A program made the position numbers and the translations under genes. A DNA stretch of 63,144 nucleotides from Saccharopolyspora spinosa NRRL 18395 (GTDB lineage Bacteria; Actinomycetota; Actinomycetes; Mycobacteriales; Pseudonocardiaceae), in NCBI RefSeq assembly GCF_000194155.1, contig NZ_GL877879.1, forward strand, positions 693,948 through 757,091, read 5' to 3'. This document shows positions 1 through 8,986 of the stretch, in pieces (position 1 is the stretch's first letter; each line of letters opens with the position of its first letter). A model generated the notes under the pieces. That model worked only from the letters and a program-made list of their open reading frames with translations, was not told where the DNA came from and made no database searches.

Positions 1-369
1 ACCCGCAACACCACCCCGCACGAACTCAACCAACCCGCCACCAGACACCACATCCGCGGACACCACACCCGCCGGCACCAGCACCCGCACCGCGTCCACC
101 GGCAGGGCCGCCAGCAGCGCCAACGCCGGGTCCTGTTGCAGAGACGGCACCGCCTGCGATCCCGTATCTGCCGGCAACACCGCCGAATCCGGGAGACCCG
201 CTCCAGCATCCTCGCGATGCCAATCCCCACGCCCCGCGACCGAATCCACCCCGGAAGGCCCCACACCACTCGACAACCTCACACGCCCGTCACCTAACCC
301 GAAACAAATCAACACCCGCAATGCACTGCCTGAAAACCCACCCACATCGCCCGACAAAACGCCAACCGA
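1..369 (-). pseudogene. Fragment of an unidentified minus-strand ORF running off the window edge
   Basis: One minus-strand frame stays open from about 369 to base 1, with GC-rich third codon positions and plausible composition (for example LSGDVGGFSGSAL, later DSVAGRGDW and LLAALPVDAVRVLV). A TGA lies directly upstream and no convincing start codon with ribosome binding site is visible, so this reads as an internal or 3' piece of a gene rather than a whole gene. The first 40 or so codons recur at about 2407-2530, where the continuation differs. It may belong to the same polymorphic-toxin-like family as the minus-strand locus at the other end of the window, but I recognise no domain. Confidence 0.35.
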
Positions 370-393
370 CCATCACGTGTCATTTTTCGGAAG
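278..393. repeat. Long direct repeat A, copy 1
   Basis: About 116 bp that recur with few mismatches at 2407-2548. Both copies end in the same CATTTTTCGGAAG block. Directly after copy 1 the sequence switches into the IS256-type remnant at 398. The repeat codes on the minus strand for a peptide resembling WSVG-LSGD-GGFSGSAL-V-ICFGLGDG. Confidence 0.85.
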
Positions 394-397
394 ACCC

Positions 398-500
398 GGG
401 GCTGTCAAGTTTTCGGTGTAACTGTTGATTTCGATTTTATCGGCGTCCGGCGGACAGGCGTCCGTCCAAGGTGATCTCGAATGCGTTAAGGGCCTTCTTC
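398..500 (-). mobile_element. Terminal remnant of an IS256-family element
   Basis: These 103 bases are the reverse complement, with a few substitutions, of the 3' end of the IS256-family transposase gene plus its terminal sequence at about 61245-61347. Similarity starts at GGGGCTGTCAAG and ends abruptly after GGCCTTCTTC. The rest of the element is gone, so this is a decayed or deletion-truncated copy in the opposite orientation to the one at 60 kb. Confidence 0.85.
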
Positions 501-1229
501 GTGCGCCGTGAGGCGCTGTGGTTTGAGTGGAGGTGAGAGACCGTGGGTCACGAGGCGCTGTGATCTGTGTGCGGGTGTGAGACCCGCGCCGTTGTCCCGT
601 CGCGGCGGGGCGATAGAAGCAGGGGGCAGCCGGCCCCAGCAAGTCGGCCGGATCTGGTGGAGAGCAGCCCCGACAACGACGGGACGCACCGGAACTACCG
701 GACGGTGCGGGTCCGGCAAGCAAGACGGGAAGGTGGACACGAGGAACCAGCGGCGTAAAGCCCCTCACGACCTCCTCCAGCTCAAACCCAGTGGATCTGG
801 GCTGGATCGCGGTGCGCACTGTGCGGGCAGCAACTCCTGGATCGGATTGATCTTGCCGGTGGGGAGGCCACGGTGAAGGACTGCGGCGTAACCGTGGTTA
901 TCTTGAGCTTTCGACTTAATCATGGCTGTGACCTGGGCGGCCGCGTCGTGAACGGTGTCGCCGACGCGGCCGCCGCCGATGGTGGGACCCTTGTCAAGGG
1001 GCCGATCGTTACTGAAGGGCGACGTTGTTTGCCGAGGGCAGGCGGGTCGTCGCCGTCGGGTGTATGACGAAGCTGGCCGAGGGCGTGGGCCGGTTTCGAT
1101 TGTGAACTGCATTGAGCCTGACCAAAGCCGAGGGCCCTGTCGTGCGTTGGCTGGCCGGGATCGACGGCGTGGGCGTGCGTCCGGTGGCCTCGCGGAGGTG
1201 ATGGCGCTCAGGTGAATCTCCCCGGACCC
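501..1229. other. Stretch with no recognisable gene
   Basis: Several overlapping short open frames exist on both strands, none with a recognisable domain, ribosome binding site or consistent codon bias. A minus-strand frame around 770-1110 has a moderately protein-like composition but no family I recognise. The stretch lies between an IS remnant and a long direct repeat and is best read as decayed mobile-element DNA. Confidence 0.5.
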
Positions 1230-1475
1230 AACTCCGTGCGATAGCTGTGGCCGTGGCCGTGAAACACGACGACTCCACCGCGATACACCAGATCACCGAG
1301 GACAGTGCTGACCGATGCCCGCCTCACGCAAAGCCTGGATGCGACGCCACGCCCGCCAGGACGGCCCACGAATAGACTCGCGATGACCCGGTCATTCTTC
1401 CGCCCCAAGATGATCATCCGCCCATCCCGCCGTCCGACGAGGCCACAATTCCAGCTTGACGGCACAACAAGAGGC
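1230..1475. repeat. Long direct repeat B, copy 1
   Basis: A 246-bp block repeated almost identically at 2075-2320, offset by 845 bp. I see one clear difference, CCGCCCC versus CCACCCC near position 1402. The block carries minus-strand open frames of no recognised family. Two near-identical same-orientation copies suggest a recent tandem duplication or two ends of a mobile unit. Confidence 0.9.
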
Positions 1476-2074
1476 CGACACACCACAACCCAGCGACCGG
1501 GCGAGGACAACCACCCGGCACCCGCACCACAACACACCACCCACAAACAATCGTCCGCCGGTGATAGGGCGAGCCCTTGAGCATGATTTGTGCTGTGGGC
1601 CCAACAATTGCCGGGTACCGAAGTCCCCGCCCGCACAGTCGGCGAGCACGCAGGCCCGTGAGAACAGAACCAGCGCCGCCAAACGAGATCTCCAGGATCT
1701 ACCAGACCAGCGGTCACCGGCCACGGAAACGCCCGACCCCGGCGAGCAGCAGACCGATGAGACCGTGGCCTCGGACGTCTGGCAGCAGCCCGCACCGACA
1801 GGGCACCGGACATGACCGGCCGGTGACCACGAGACACCGGAGAATGCTGGTCGTCGTGCAGGACGGACACACCGGACTTCCGACGAGCAGCCCACCCACG
1901 CCGAGACGGAATTGCTCACAACCCAGCACCCCACAACAACCCGGCACCGGCCCACGCAAACCCCGATGATCCTGCACCAAGGGTGAGGCTTCAATCGCCG
2001 GAGTCCCACACCACCGGGCACCCATCGCGATGACGAAAAGAGCACAGCACCGGGCGCCTCACCCATCACCCCAC
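1476..2074. other. Spacer between the two copies of repeat B, no recognisable gene
   Basis: Long overlapping open frames on the minus strand are a by-product of high GC. None shows a start with ribosome binding site or a known domain. I cannot assign anything here beyond its position between the two 246-bp repeats. Confidence 0.5.
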
Positions 2075-2320
2075 AACTCCGTGCGATAGCTGTGGCCGTG
2101 GCCGTGAAACACGACGACTCCACCGCGATACACCAGATCACCGAGGACAGTGCTGACCGATGCCCGCCTCACGCAAAGCCTGGATGCGACGCCACGCCCG
2201 CCAGGACGGCCCACGAATAGACTCGCGATGACCCGGTCATTCTTCCACCCCAAGATGATCATCCGCCCATCCCGCCGTCCGACGAGGCCACAATTCCAGC
2301 TTGACGGCACAACAAGAGGC
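2075..2320. repeat. Long direct repeat B, copy 2
   Basis: Second copy of the 246-bp block at 1230-1475, same orientation and nearly identical. Sequence diverges immediately on both sides. Confidence 0.9.
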
Positions 2321-2406
2321 ACGAACATGAACAACAGCCACGACTGCCCCGAAAACCGAAAATCCCTGCCCCAAAGTCCGTGATGACAGACACACCACTT
2401 GACACA

Positions 2407-2548
2407 CTCACACGCCCGTCACCTAACCCGAAACAAATCACCCGTCACCTAACCCGAAACAAATCACCACCCGCAATGCACTGCCCGAAAACCCACCCGC
2501 ATCGCCCGACAAACCGCCAACCGACCATCACGGGTCATTTTTCGGAAG
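2407..2548. repeat. Long direct repeat A, copy 2, with an internal 26-bp tandem duplication
   Basis: Second copy of the 278-393 repeat. It is longer because the unit beginning CCCGTCACCTAACCCG is present twice in tandem at 2415-2440 and 2441-2466, against once in copy 1. Confidence 0.85.
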
Positions 2549-2716
2549 CCCCGACCGGGACAGGCAGGGCCGGATGGGGTGCCTCGGCGAGTACACACGT
2601 AAGCCGCGTCCACCGCGTTCGTGCGGGGCGGCCCTCATGACCAGAGTCCGGCTGGTGTTGGTGTGCTCGGACGATATCCGGACGAGCTTCCTGCTCGCCC
2701 TGGGCCTATCCGGGTC

Positions 2717-3649
2717 TCAGCGTGCCCAGTCTGGGGTCCATACGTCATCCTGGGCTGTCGCCCGGTACCTGGTCCGGAGGTACTCGAGGAAGTTCGCGAG
2801 GACGGGGTGTGGATTGTCCGCTCGCCAGATCACGGAGAGTGGGTAGACCGGGGTCGGGTTGACGACGGGGATGCGACGGAGGTCGTAGCTTTCCGGCCAG
2901 AGGTATCGCGAGCCTTCGCCGACGAAGGTGGCGAGCCGGGTTGAGTCCGCGATTTCGGCGAGGAGCGCTTCAATGCCGAACATCGGCCCGATCGTGTCGA
3001 TGGTGAGCCCGAACGCCTTCGCCAGATCGTCGTAGTAGCCCATCGGCTCGGGGTCTGACATTCCGGGCATCCAGATAGGGTGCTCGGCGAGTTCGGCCGA
3101 CGTTACGGTCCTGGCGTTCGCCAACGGGTGCTGTGGGCCGACCAGCAGTTGGTGCCGGTCGTCGATGACGCGCGCTGACCGGAGCCCGATCGGGACTGTG
3201 CGGGCGGAGTCTCGTAGGGATCTGAAGGTGGCGTCAAGGGTTCCGGCGCTGACCTCGGACAGCGCCGACGCGGCGTCGGCGTTGGTCAGGGCGACAACGT
3301 CGAGCTCGATGCCGGGGTGTTGCTGGTAGAAGGCGCGCAGGATACTGGAGGGTGCGACCCTGCGGCTGATGACGTCGATCCGAAGGGCCCTGCGCCCTGG
3401 AGTCACGGCCGCTGTGACACGCTCGGCGGCGCGGAGGAGTTCGCGTGCATGGGGTAGCAGTGCTTGCCCGTCAACGGTAAGCCGGACGCCCCTGGCTGTC
3501 CGAGCGAAGAGCTGTACGCCGAGTTCCCGCTCCAGGGTGGCGACTCGTCTCGAGGCTCCTTGCTGGGTGATTCCCAGATCGTCGGCAGCGGCTTGGAACT
3601 GACCGGTCTCGGCAACGGCGACGAAGGTACGAACCGCATCGAGATCCAC
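2717..3649 (-). CDS. LysR-family transcriptional regulator
   Basis: This 310-aa protein has the LysR layout. An N-terminal winged helix-turn-helix starts VDLDAVRTFVAVAETGQF and continues through the ITQQGASRRVATLERELG recognition region. A substrate-binding domain follows from about residue 90. I chose the GTG at 3649 because it gives the canonical LysR N-terminus; the frame is open further upstream but that extension has no family character. It is transcribed divergently from the MFS gene starting at 3785, with about 135 bp between them, the usual arrangement for a LysR regulator controlling its neighbour. The inducer cannot be deduced. Confidence 0.9.
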   Translation of the reverse strand: MDLDAVRTFVAVAETGQFQAAADDLGITQQGASRRVATLERELGVQLFARTARGVRLTVDGQALLPHARELLRAAERVTAAVTPGRRALRIDVISRRVAPSSILRAFYQQHPGIELDVVALTNADAASALSEVSAGTLDATFRSLRDSARTVPIGLRSARVIDDRHQLLVGPQHPLANARTVTSAELAEHPIWMPGMSDPEPMGYYDDLAKAFGLTIDTIGPMFGIEALLAEIADSTRLATFVGEGSRYLWPESYDLRRIPVVNPTPVYPLSVIWRADNPHPVLANFLEYLRTRYRATAQDDVWTPDWAR

Positions 3650-3784
3650 GAGGCAAAACCTACTCCCACAACGATGAGTTGTGACACGCCGCTCGATCCG
3701 TTGTTGGTGGCAGTGGCCATCAACCGGCTTCAATCCCGCAGACAGCAGAGCGTTGTCCATGACGGGTGAAGCGGAGCGGAGCGA

Positions 3785-5080
3785 GTGCCGAAGATGTGGC
3801 GGAGGGCGAGCCTGGGCCGGGCGTTCGGGTGGTTGTGGGCCGCCTACGCGGTCAGCGCCTACGGGACCGGGCTCGGGTTCGGAGCGTTCTCTGTCGTCGC
3901 CATCATGGTCCTGAACGCAAGCTCGGCAGAAGTGGCGGCCCTGTCATCGTCCGGGCTCGCGATCGGAGCGCTGGTGGCGGTCCCGCTCGGGCCTTGGATG
4001 GAGTTTCGCGCCAAGCGGCCTGTCATGATCGTCATGGACGTGGTCCGCTTCGCGGCGTTGGCATCCATACCGCTCGCCTACTGCCTGGGCGCGTTGTCCT
4101 TCGCGCAACTCTTGGTGGTCTCTATCGTCACCGCGGCAGCGAAGATCGCGTTCACGGCCGCCAGCGGCGCCTACCTCAAGACCATCGTCCCCGCCGATGG
4201 GCTTCTGGTGGCCACCAGTCGTTTCGAGTCCACCACCTGGTCGGCCACGATCATCGGACCGCCCGTGGGTGGCGCCGCCATCGGGCTGCTGGGGCCAGTG
4301 ACCACCGTTGTCGTCGATGCGGCGAGCTACCTCCTCTCGGCGCTCGGCATCATCGCGATCAGAAAACCCGAACAGCCCCCGAACCCGGGAAAGACCTCAA
4401 CACGTCGGTGGAGCGACATTGTCGAGGGGTGGCGCTATATCCTCGCCCACCACACACTGCGCCGGTTCTTCTTCAACACCATGCTGGTCAATGGGCTGAT
4501 CATGGCGACGGAGCCGCTCTTGTCGGTGCTGATGCTCTCCCACCTGCGGTTCCCGGTCTGGGAGTTCGGGCTGGCGTTCGCTGTTCCGTGTATCGGTGGC
4601 CTGATCGGGTCGCGACTCGCCCGCCGCATCGCCTCCCACTGCGGCGAACACACGGTGCTGCGGGTCTTCGGTACGCTACGTGCCTGCTGGCCCCTTGGGC
4701 TCGCGTTCATCCAGCCAAGCCTGGCCGGGCTTGTGATCGTGATGGTCACCCAATTCGGGCTGATCATCTGCGCGAGCATCTTCAACCCCGTCTTCGCCGC
4801 CTACCGGTTGAACAACACCGATACCGACCGCCACGCCCGGGTGCTCACCGCCTGGTCGATCAGCACCAGCACCAGCATCGCCGTGATCACCATGTTGTGG
4901 GGTCTCCTGGCCCAACTCACCAGCCCGCGTACAACTATTGCGCTGGCCGGGGTTCTACTCCTCGGCACGCCATTCCTGTCGCCATGCCAAAACCGGCCAG
5001 CCCGATTCCTGCCAAAACCGGCCAGCCCGATTCCGCCGAATGAGGAGTCGGATCTCTCCGGCGACAGGGCACGAGCATGA
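3785..5080 (+). CDS. MFS transporter
   Basis: A 431-aa membrane protein with about a dozen hydrophobic segments and MFS-like loops; an early loop ends in EFRAKRP and resembles the MFS2-3 motif. The GTG at 3785 is the first start in frame. It is divergent from the LysR gene and probably under its control. The family (multidrug-efflux-like, related to MFS_1 or EntS-type exporters) is known, but the substrate is not predictable. The C-terminal tail, from about residue 400, is encoded across a 25-bp direct duplication (4986-5034). Since 25 is not a multiple of three, the copies are read in different frames and the tail sequence is probably not conserved. Confidence 0.85.
   Translation: MPKMWRRASLGRAFGWLWAAYAVSAYGTGLGFGAFSVVAIMVLNASSAEVAALSSSGLAIGALVAVPLGPWMEFRAKRPVMIVMDVVRFAALASIPLAYCLGALSFAQLLVVSIVTAAAKIAFTAASGAYLKTIVPADGLLVATSRFESTTWSATIIGPPVGGAAIGLLGPVTTVVVDAASYLLSALGIIAIRKPEQPPNPGKTSTRRWSDIVEGWRYILAHHTLRRFFFNTMLVNGLIMATEPLLSVLMLSHLRFPVWEFGLAFAVPCIGGLIGSRLARRIASHCGEHTVLRVFGTLRACWPLGLAFIQPSLAGLVIVMVTQFGLIICASIFNPVFAAYRLNNTDTDRHARVLTAWSISTSTSIAVITMLWGLLAQLTSPRTTIALAGVLLLGTPFLSPCQNRPARFLPKPASPIPPNEESDLSGDRARA
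4986..5034. repeat. 25-bp tandem duplication in the MFS 3' end
   Basis: A unit beginning GCCAAAACCGGCCAGCCC occurs at 4986-5010 and again, missing the last base or so, at 5011-5034. Loss or gain of a unit would shift the reading frame of the transporter C-terminus. Confidence 0.85.
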
Positions 5081-5338
5081 CCCACGACGACATCGCAGTG
5101 ACCGGCGGGTCCGGGTTATCGCGTACACCGCCAGGATCAACAACGTTGGTGGGGCGGTTCGGCACCGGAAAATGCCGAGCATAACCAGAACGGGGTAGGA
5201 AAAGAGCCCGATTGGCCGCAAGTAATCTGTGAATTTCAGGTGCTTTGACCGCGATTCCCCTCGTGCCGGTTCCGCGCGCTCGATCATTGGCTGGTTCGCG
5301 AAGTTCTCTGGCTCCACGCAGACGTCTGGAGGACGTGG

Positions 5339-6304
5339 ATGAGATCAGTGATCCGCAGAACCACCACCGCCCTGATCGGCGCCTCTCTGGCGCTGACCGC
5401 GGTGGCGACCGCCCCGGCCACCGCGGTCGCGCAGGAAGCCGCCGCGATCACGTGCAACAGCAGCGGCGCGGGAGGAAAAGCCCCCTACCACGGCCCTTCC
5501 GCCGGAACGGTATACGACAGCAAGTTCAAGCAGGCCAACCTGATACCCGGCCTGTCCGAGGGTTACATCCCCCAGGGCCTGGGGGTTTGGGAGAACTGGG
5601 ACGGCGCCGGCAACGACCTGATGCTGATCAGCATGTACACAGATCATCCCAAGGTTCCTGATTACACGGGGCGCATCTACGGGATCGAGGCGGGCACCAG
5701 CAGAGTCCTCGGACCGGTCGACATCAAAAGCAAGCACGCCGGGGGCATCGCGGTCGTAAATGGCTGGGTGTTCGTACCGGGTGGCAACAACAGGTCCATG
5801 AACAAGTACAAGACCACGGACCTCGCGGCGAAGTTCAAGGCCCCGGGCAGGCAGTCGCTCGCGCCGAACGGTCCGGCCCAGAAGGTCAAAGGAGCGTCGT
5901 TCCTCACCGGCTACGGCGACGAGCTGTACACGGGCCATTTCGAAAAGGACCGGATGTACGTCTACAAGGTGAACAAGGACGGTAAGCTCAAGCAGACTGC
6001 GACCTACGTAACACCCGACAAGACGCAGGGCGTGATGGTCACGGACACGCACTTCGTCTACAGCACGTCACACGGCCGGAAGAACCCCAGCAACATCTAC
6101 GTGGTCGCCCACGGCAGGAACATCAACGACCGCTCCGCCAAGTGCTTCCAGGCGCCGAGCATGTCGGAGGGCATCGCCGACTACAACGGCACGACATGGC
6201 TGCTCTACGAGTCCGGGGCGACCAAGTACTCAAACGCTCGTAACGTCATCAAGAACCTGCACAGGGCCCGTACCGCCGACCTGCCGAATTTCACGGCGGG
6301 CTGA
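5339..6304 (+). CDS. Secreted protein of unknown function
   Basis: A 321-aa protein with a classical Sec signal peptide (RR-containing n-region, hydrophobic core LIGASLALTAVAT, Ala-rich cleavage region ending near AVAQ). No lipobox is present. The mature part is rich in Gly, Tyr and Asn, with repeated short beta-strand-like segments such as GVWENWDGAGNDLMLISMY and FVPGGNNRSMNKY. It has no cysteine-rich or catalytic signature I recognise; a beta-propeller-like fold is possible but is only an impression. The ATG at 5339 follows a good ribosome binding site (GGAGG, 6 nt spacing). It appears to be a single-gene unit. Confidence 0.75.
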   Translation: MRSVIRRTTTALIGASLALTAVATAPATAVAQEAAAITCNSSGAGGKAPYHGPSAGTVYDSKFKQANLIPGLSEGYIPQGLGVWENWDGAGNDLMLISMYTDHPKVPDYTGRIYGIEAGTSRVLGPVDIKSKHAGGIAVVNGWVFVPGGNNRSMNKYKTTDLAAKFKAPGRQSLAPNGPAQKVKGASFLTGYGDELYTGHFEKDRMYVYKVNKDGKLKQTATYVTPDKTQGVMVTDTHFVYSTSHGRKNPSNIYVVAHGRNINDRSAKCFQAPSMSEGIADYNGTTWLLYESGATKYSNARNVIKNLHRARTADLPNFTAG

Positions 6305-6412
6305 CGACCGGGACCGGCGGTGGCGCGGCCCGCACCGCGCCACCGGCCAGTGCCCATTTGATCTCGAACCGGCGAACACCGCAAGATCCACATAGGGACA
6401 CGAAAAGGCAAC

Positions 6413-6457
6413 ATCGGGCCGACAGGATTTGAACCTGCGACCCTTGACCCCAGTAAA
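6413..6457 (-). tRNA. 3' half of a tRNA-Pro (partial, probable attachment-site remnant)
   Basis: On the minus strand the sequence reads from an anticodon-loop-like TACTGGGGTCAAGGG through a full T-arm (GCAGGTTCAAATCCTGT) to an acceptor-like CGGCCCGATG. This matches the 3' half of actinobacterial proline tRNAs. The 5' half (D-arm, 5' acceptor strand) is not upstream, so it is not a functional gene. Integrative elements of the pSAM2 type recombine into the 3' end of tRNA-Pro, and such half copies mark att sites. Confidence 0.7.
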
Positions 6458-7081
6458 CCCCTATGAGGCCACCGACCTGCGAAAACCGAGTAGGGTCGGG
6501 AGCTGGCGCGGTGACCGTGATCGGCGGTAGGTCGCGGAGCCATCGGTGACCCAACGGTTTCCCGTTGGATCGTTGATCTCCATGACCGTGGTCTCATCGT
6601 GGTTCCGTTTCCAGCTCCCGCCCGTCAATCCGTGCATGCGGTTCTCCCGCACAGGGCTTAACGACGCCGTTCACCGCCGAAATTTGGCACCATCCGCCAG
6701 GCCCTAAACGGTCTGGGCGCGAGGACGGTTCCATCACGACGGATCAACCCGAGCTGGTTGGCCGAGGTAAAGATCACCCGGCGTCCGAATGCCCGGGAGC
6801 GGCGATGCTTCTTGGCGCTGATGCCGCCTGCGGGAGTTCGGGCTGCCCCGCCCTGCCGGATCACCCTTGGCATAGCCGAGATGCCCGCTCATCTCGGCCT
6901 GCAGGCCATCCTGCTGCTGTATATCCGTATGGGCCGTACGCCATTCACAAAGCGATCTCATTCGCAACCCGACATGGCGAAGCCGTTCAACGGTTGGCAG
7001 GGGACCTGCGACACCGCACGGATTCGTGACAGCGATTCCGTCCACCGCCACGAAACGCTGTGTGCCTTGCTCAGCGTTTGG
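6458..7081. other. Gene-poor stretch with a possible group II intron remnant
   Basis: No complete gene. On the minus strand around 6615-6660 the sequence reads AGCCCTGTGCGGGAGAACC followed by GCATGCACGG. That resembles the stem-loop found close to the ORF start in bacterial group II introns. No reverse transcriptase frame survives next to it. A minus-strand frame at 6658-6873 has no recognised domain. Confidence 0.3.
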
Positions 7082-8683
7082 TCACGACTTGCTGATAGTG
7101 GCGTAGTCGACGAACACGCTGGGTGTCCCGTGGATTCCCGTGATGTTCGCCCGGAAGATCCGCGGCAGGCGGTCTTGGTAGAGAAAGACCCAAGGTGCGT
7201 CGTCAGCGATGATGTCGGCGGCTTCGCGATAGAGACCGCGGCGCGTCTCCGGCTCGATGCTGTTACGCGCCTGGTCGAAGATCCGAGCTAGATCTGTGTT
7301 CACGTACCAGCCGCGGTTCACACCGGCCGGCGGTATCTGGTCCGCACCAAACATTCGCTCCAGCCAGTACCCGCTGTCCGCGCCGGTGGTCCACCCATTG
7401 AAGGAGCCGTTGACGCCGTTCTTGTACCCAGGCGCCTCCAGGTTTACCAGCGAAGTGAACTCGACGTATTCGACGTCGAGCTGGACATCGACGTTCTTCA
7501 GATCTTGTTGCACGAGCGACATGATCTGGCTTGCTTGGGAGAAGCCAGGACCGCCGCTCGGGGCGTATACCTTGACGACCGCCGGAAGCTGGACCCCGGA
7601 AGCGTGGATGAGACGGCGTGCTTCGTCCGGATTGAACTCGTATCGCTGCCGAGCGCCTTCTTGGAAGGCGTCGTTGCCGACCGGGATCGGACCGCCCATG
7701 ATCTGCCCCATGCCATCCACGGCAGCGATGATTCCGTCGCGGTCGATCGCGTAGTTCAAGGCTTGGCGGAACTGCGGGTTGTCAGTCGGCGCTGTCTTGG
7801 TGTTGAGCCGGATAAAATACTGGTTGGCCGGGGCCGGGTACTGCACCACCGCTGCAGATTTGCCTTGCAGCTGCGCGATCTGCTCCGCGCTGGCGCTGGG
7901 AATCACATCGATTTCTCCGGTCTGCAGCGCCATCGCCGTGGTTGTGGGATCCTGCATGTTCACGAATACGAGGCCATCGACCTTCGGGGCGCCGCGCCAG
8001 TACGTCACATTGGCCTCGAGATGCAGATCCGTGCCCTGCTCGACACTCTCGATTCGGAAGGGTCCGGTGCCGTCCGGATGTCGACCGACTGCATCACCTG
8101 GGTACTTCGCCAGGGCCACTGGGCTGATGATTGCCATCCGGCGGTCGGTGAGCAGCCGCGGAAGCTCCGCGAACGGCTTCTTGAGCGTGATGGTGAAGGT
8201 AAGATCGCCGGTCGCCTTGGCGCTCGCGATCCAGCGGGTCACGAACTTCATGTTGGCGCTCGCGATCTGGTTGTACACCGGAGAGCGGTCGTCCATCAGG
8301 CGGTCGAAGTTCGTAGCGATCGCCGCTGCGTCCAGGGACGTGCCGTCGTGAAACGTCACGCCGTCCCGGATCTTGAACGTGTAAACCCGGCCGTCCGCCG
8401 ACACGTTCCAGGATTCGGCCAGGGCAGGCCTGACTTCGGGAGCCGTCTTGGTCTGCGTATCGAGATCCTCGCGAACGAGAGTCTCGTAGATGGCGTCAGT
8501 GACACGAAGGCCGACGGTTCCACTGATGCTCTGCGGGTCGAGTGCCGGAATCTCCCCTCCCGAGGCGATGACGAGAACCCGTTGGTCGCCGCCGCCCTGT
8601 CCCACACCGGAGCAGGCGGCGACGCCGAGAAGGGATGTGGCGACAAGAACGGCGGCCAAGACACGCCTCTTGCGCATTGTCAT
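7082..8683 (-). CDS. Peptide/nickel-type ABC transporter solute-binding lipoprotein (SBP_bac_5)
   Basis: A 533-aa extracellular binding protein of the DppA/OppA family. The N-terminus has a lipoprotein signal peptide with lipobox LGVAAC (Cys about residue 24). Family blocks follow: the N-terminal LVIASGGEIPALDPQS, LAESWNVSADGRVYTFKIRDGVTFHDG and the FRQALNYAIDRDGI block. Start ATG 8683 has GGAG six bases upstream. It is divergent from, and clearly partners, the permease and ATPase genes at 9915-14662. A promoter (-35 TTGACA, -10 TACGTT) and a LacI-type palindrome lie directly upstream. The ligand is unknown; the neighbouring catabolic enzymes suggest a small organic compound rather than generic peptides. 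Confidence 0.93.
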   Translation of the reverse strand: MTMRKRRVLAAVLVATSLLGVAACSGVGQGGGDQRVLVIASGGEIPALDPQSISGTVGLRVTDAIYETLVREDLDTQTKTAPEVRPALAESWNVSADGRVYTFKIRDGVTFHDGTSLDAAAIATNFDRLMDDRSPVYNQIASANMKFVTRWIASAKATGDLTFTITLKKPFAELPRLLTDRRMAIISPVALAKYPGDAVGRHPDGTGPFRIESVEQGTDLHLEANVTYWRGAPKVDGLVFVNMQDPTTTAMALQTGEIDVIPSASAEQIAQLQGKSAAVVQYPAPANQYFIRLNTKTAPTDNPQFRQALNYAIDRDGIIAAVDGMGQIMGGPIPVGNDAFQEGARQRYEFNPDEARRLIHASGVQLPAVVKVYAPSGGPGFSQASQIMSLVQQDLKNVDVQLDVEYVEFTSLVNLEAPGYKNGVNGSFNGWTTGADSGYWLERMFGADQIPPAGVNRGWYVNTDLARIFDQARNSIEPETRRGLYREAADIIADDAPWVFLYQDRLPRIFRANITGIHGTPSVFVDYATISKS

Positions 8684-8699
8684 GCGGGACTCCGTGGTC

Positions 8700-8716
8700 T
8701 TTGCAAACGATTGTGG
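8700..8716. promoter_or_regulatory. Putative LacI-family operator O1
   Basis: TTTGCAAACGATTGTGG has the imperfect CG-centred palindrome typical of LacI/GalR operators (half-site TTGCAAACG). It sits between the predicted transcription start and the start codon of the binding-protein gene. A related palindrome occurs at 8987-9001 on the opposite promoter. The LacI gene at 11817 is the obvious candidate regulator. Confidence 0.6.
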
Positions 8717-8727
8717 CGTGAGGGGAT

Positions 8728-8756
8728 AACGTAGATGGCTAGCCTCAGGCTGTCAA
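8728..8756 (-). promoter_or_regulatory. Sigma-70-type promoter of the binding-protein gene
   Basis: Read on the minus strand: -35 TTGACA at 8756-8751, exactly 17 bases spacer, -10 TACGTT at 8733-8728. The start would be near 8721, leaving a 5' leader of about 38 nt that contains operator O1. Confidence 0.6.
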
Positions 8757-8986
8757 CGGCCCGAGGGCGGACCCATCAACGGCGGCGCTCGCCTCAGCAG
8801 ACCCGTGCACACCGTCCGGTTTGGGCTACGTAGAAGCTCCATTTCCGCTGTCGCACAACGGTTCTCGCGAGACGCTGCGACACCTGGCCTCGATCAGTCG
8901 CGGGACGTGTGCGACTTCCAGCGGGGCCGCCCCTCGACGTGTCCGTCGCCGGCTCAAGCGGGGCGCATGTGCCTTTGACGCGATGA

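Noticed and set aside
3766..5043. A 425-aa plus-strand ORF overlapping the MFS gene in another frame
   Set aside because: Arg/His-rich, no hydrophobic segments and no family features; it is the out-of-frame shadow of the transporter.
5345..6052. A 235-aa minus-strand ORF antisense to the secreted protein gene
   Set aside because: Shadow of a high-GC gene. The plus strand has a signal peptide, ribosome binding site and better codon pattern.
6413..6457. A complete functional tRNA-Pro gene
   Set aside because: Only the anticodon-loop-to-3'-end half can be matched; no D-arm or 5' acceptor strand is present upstream on the minus strand.
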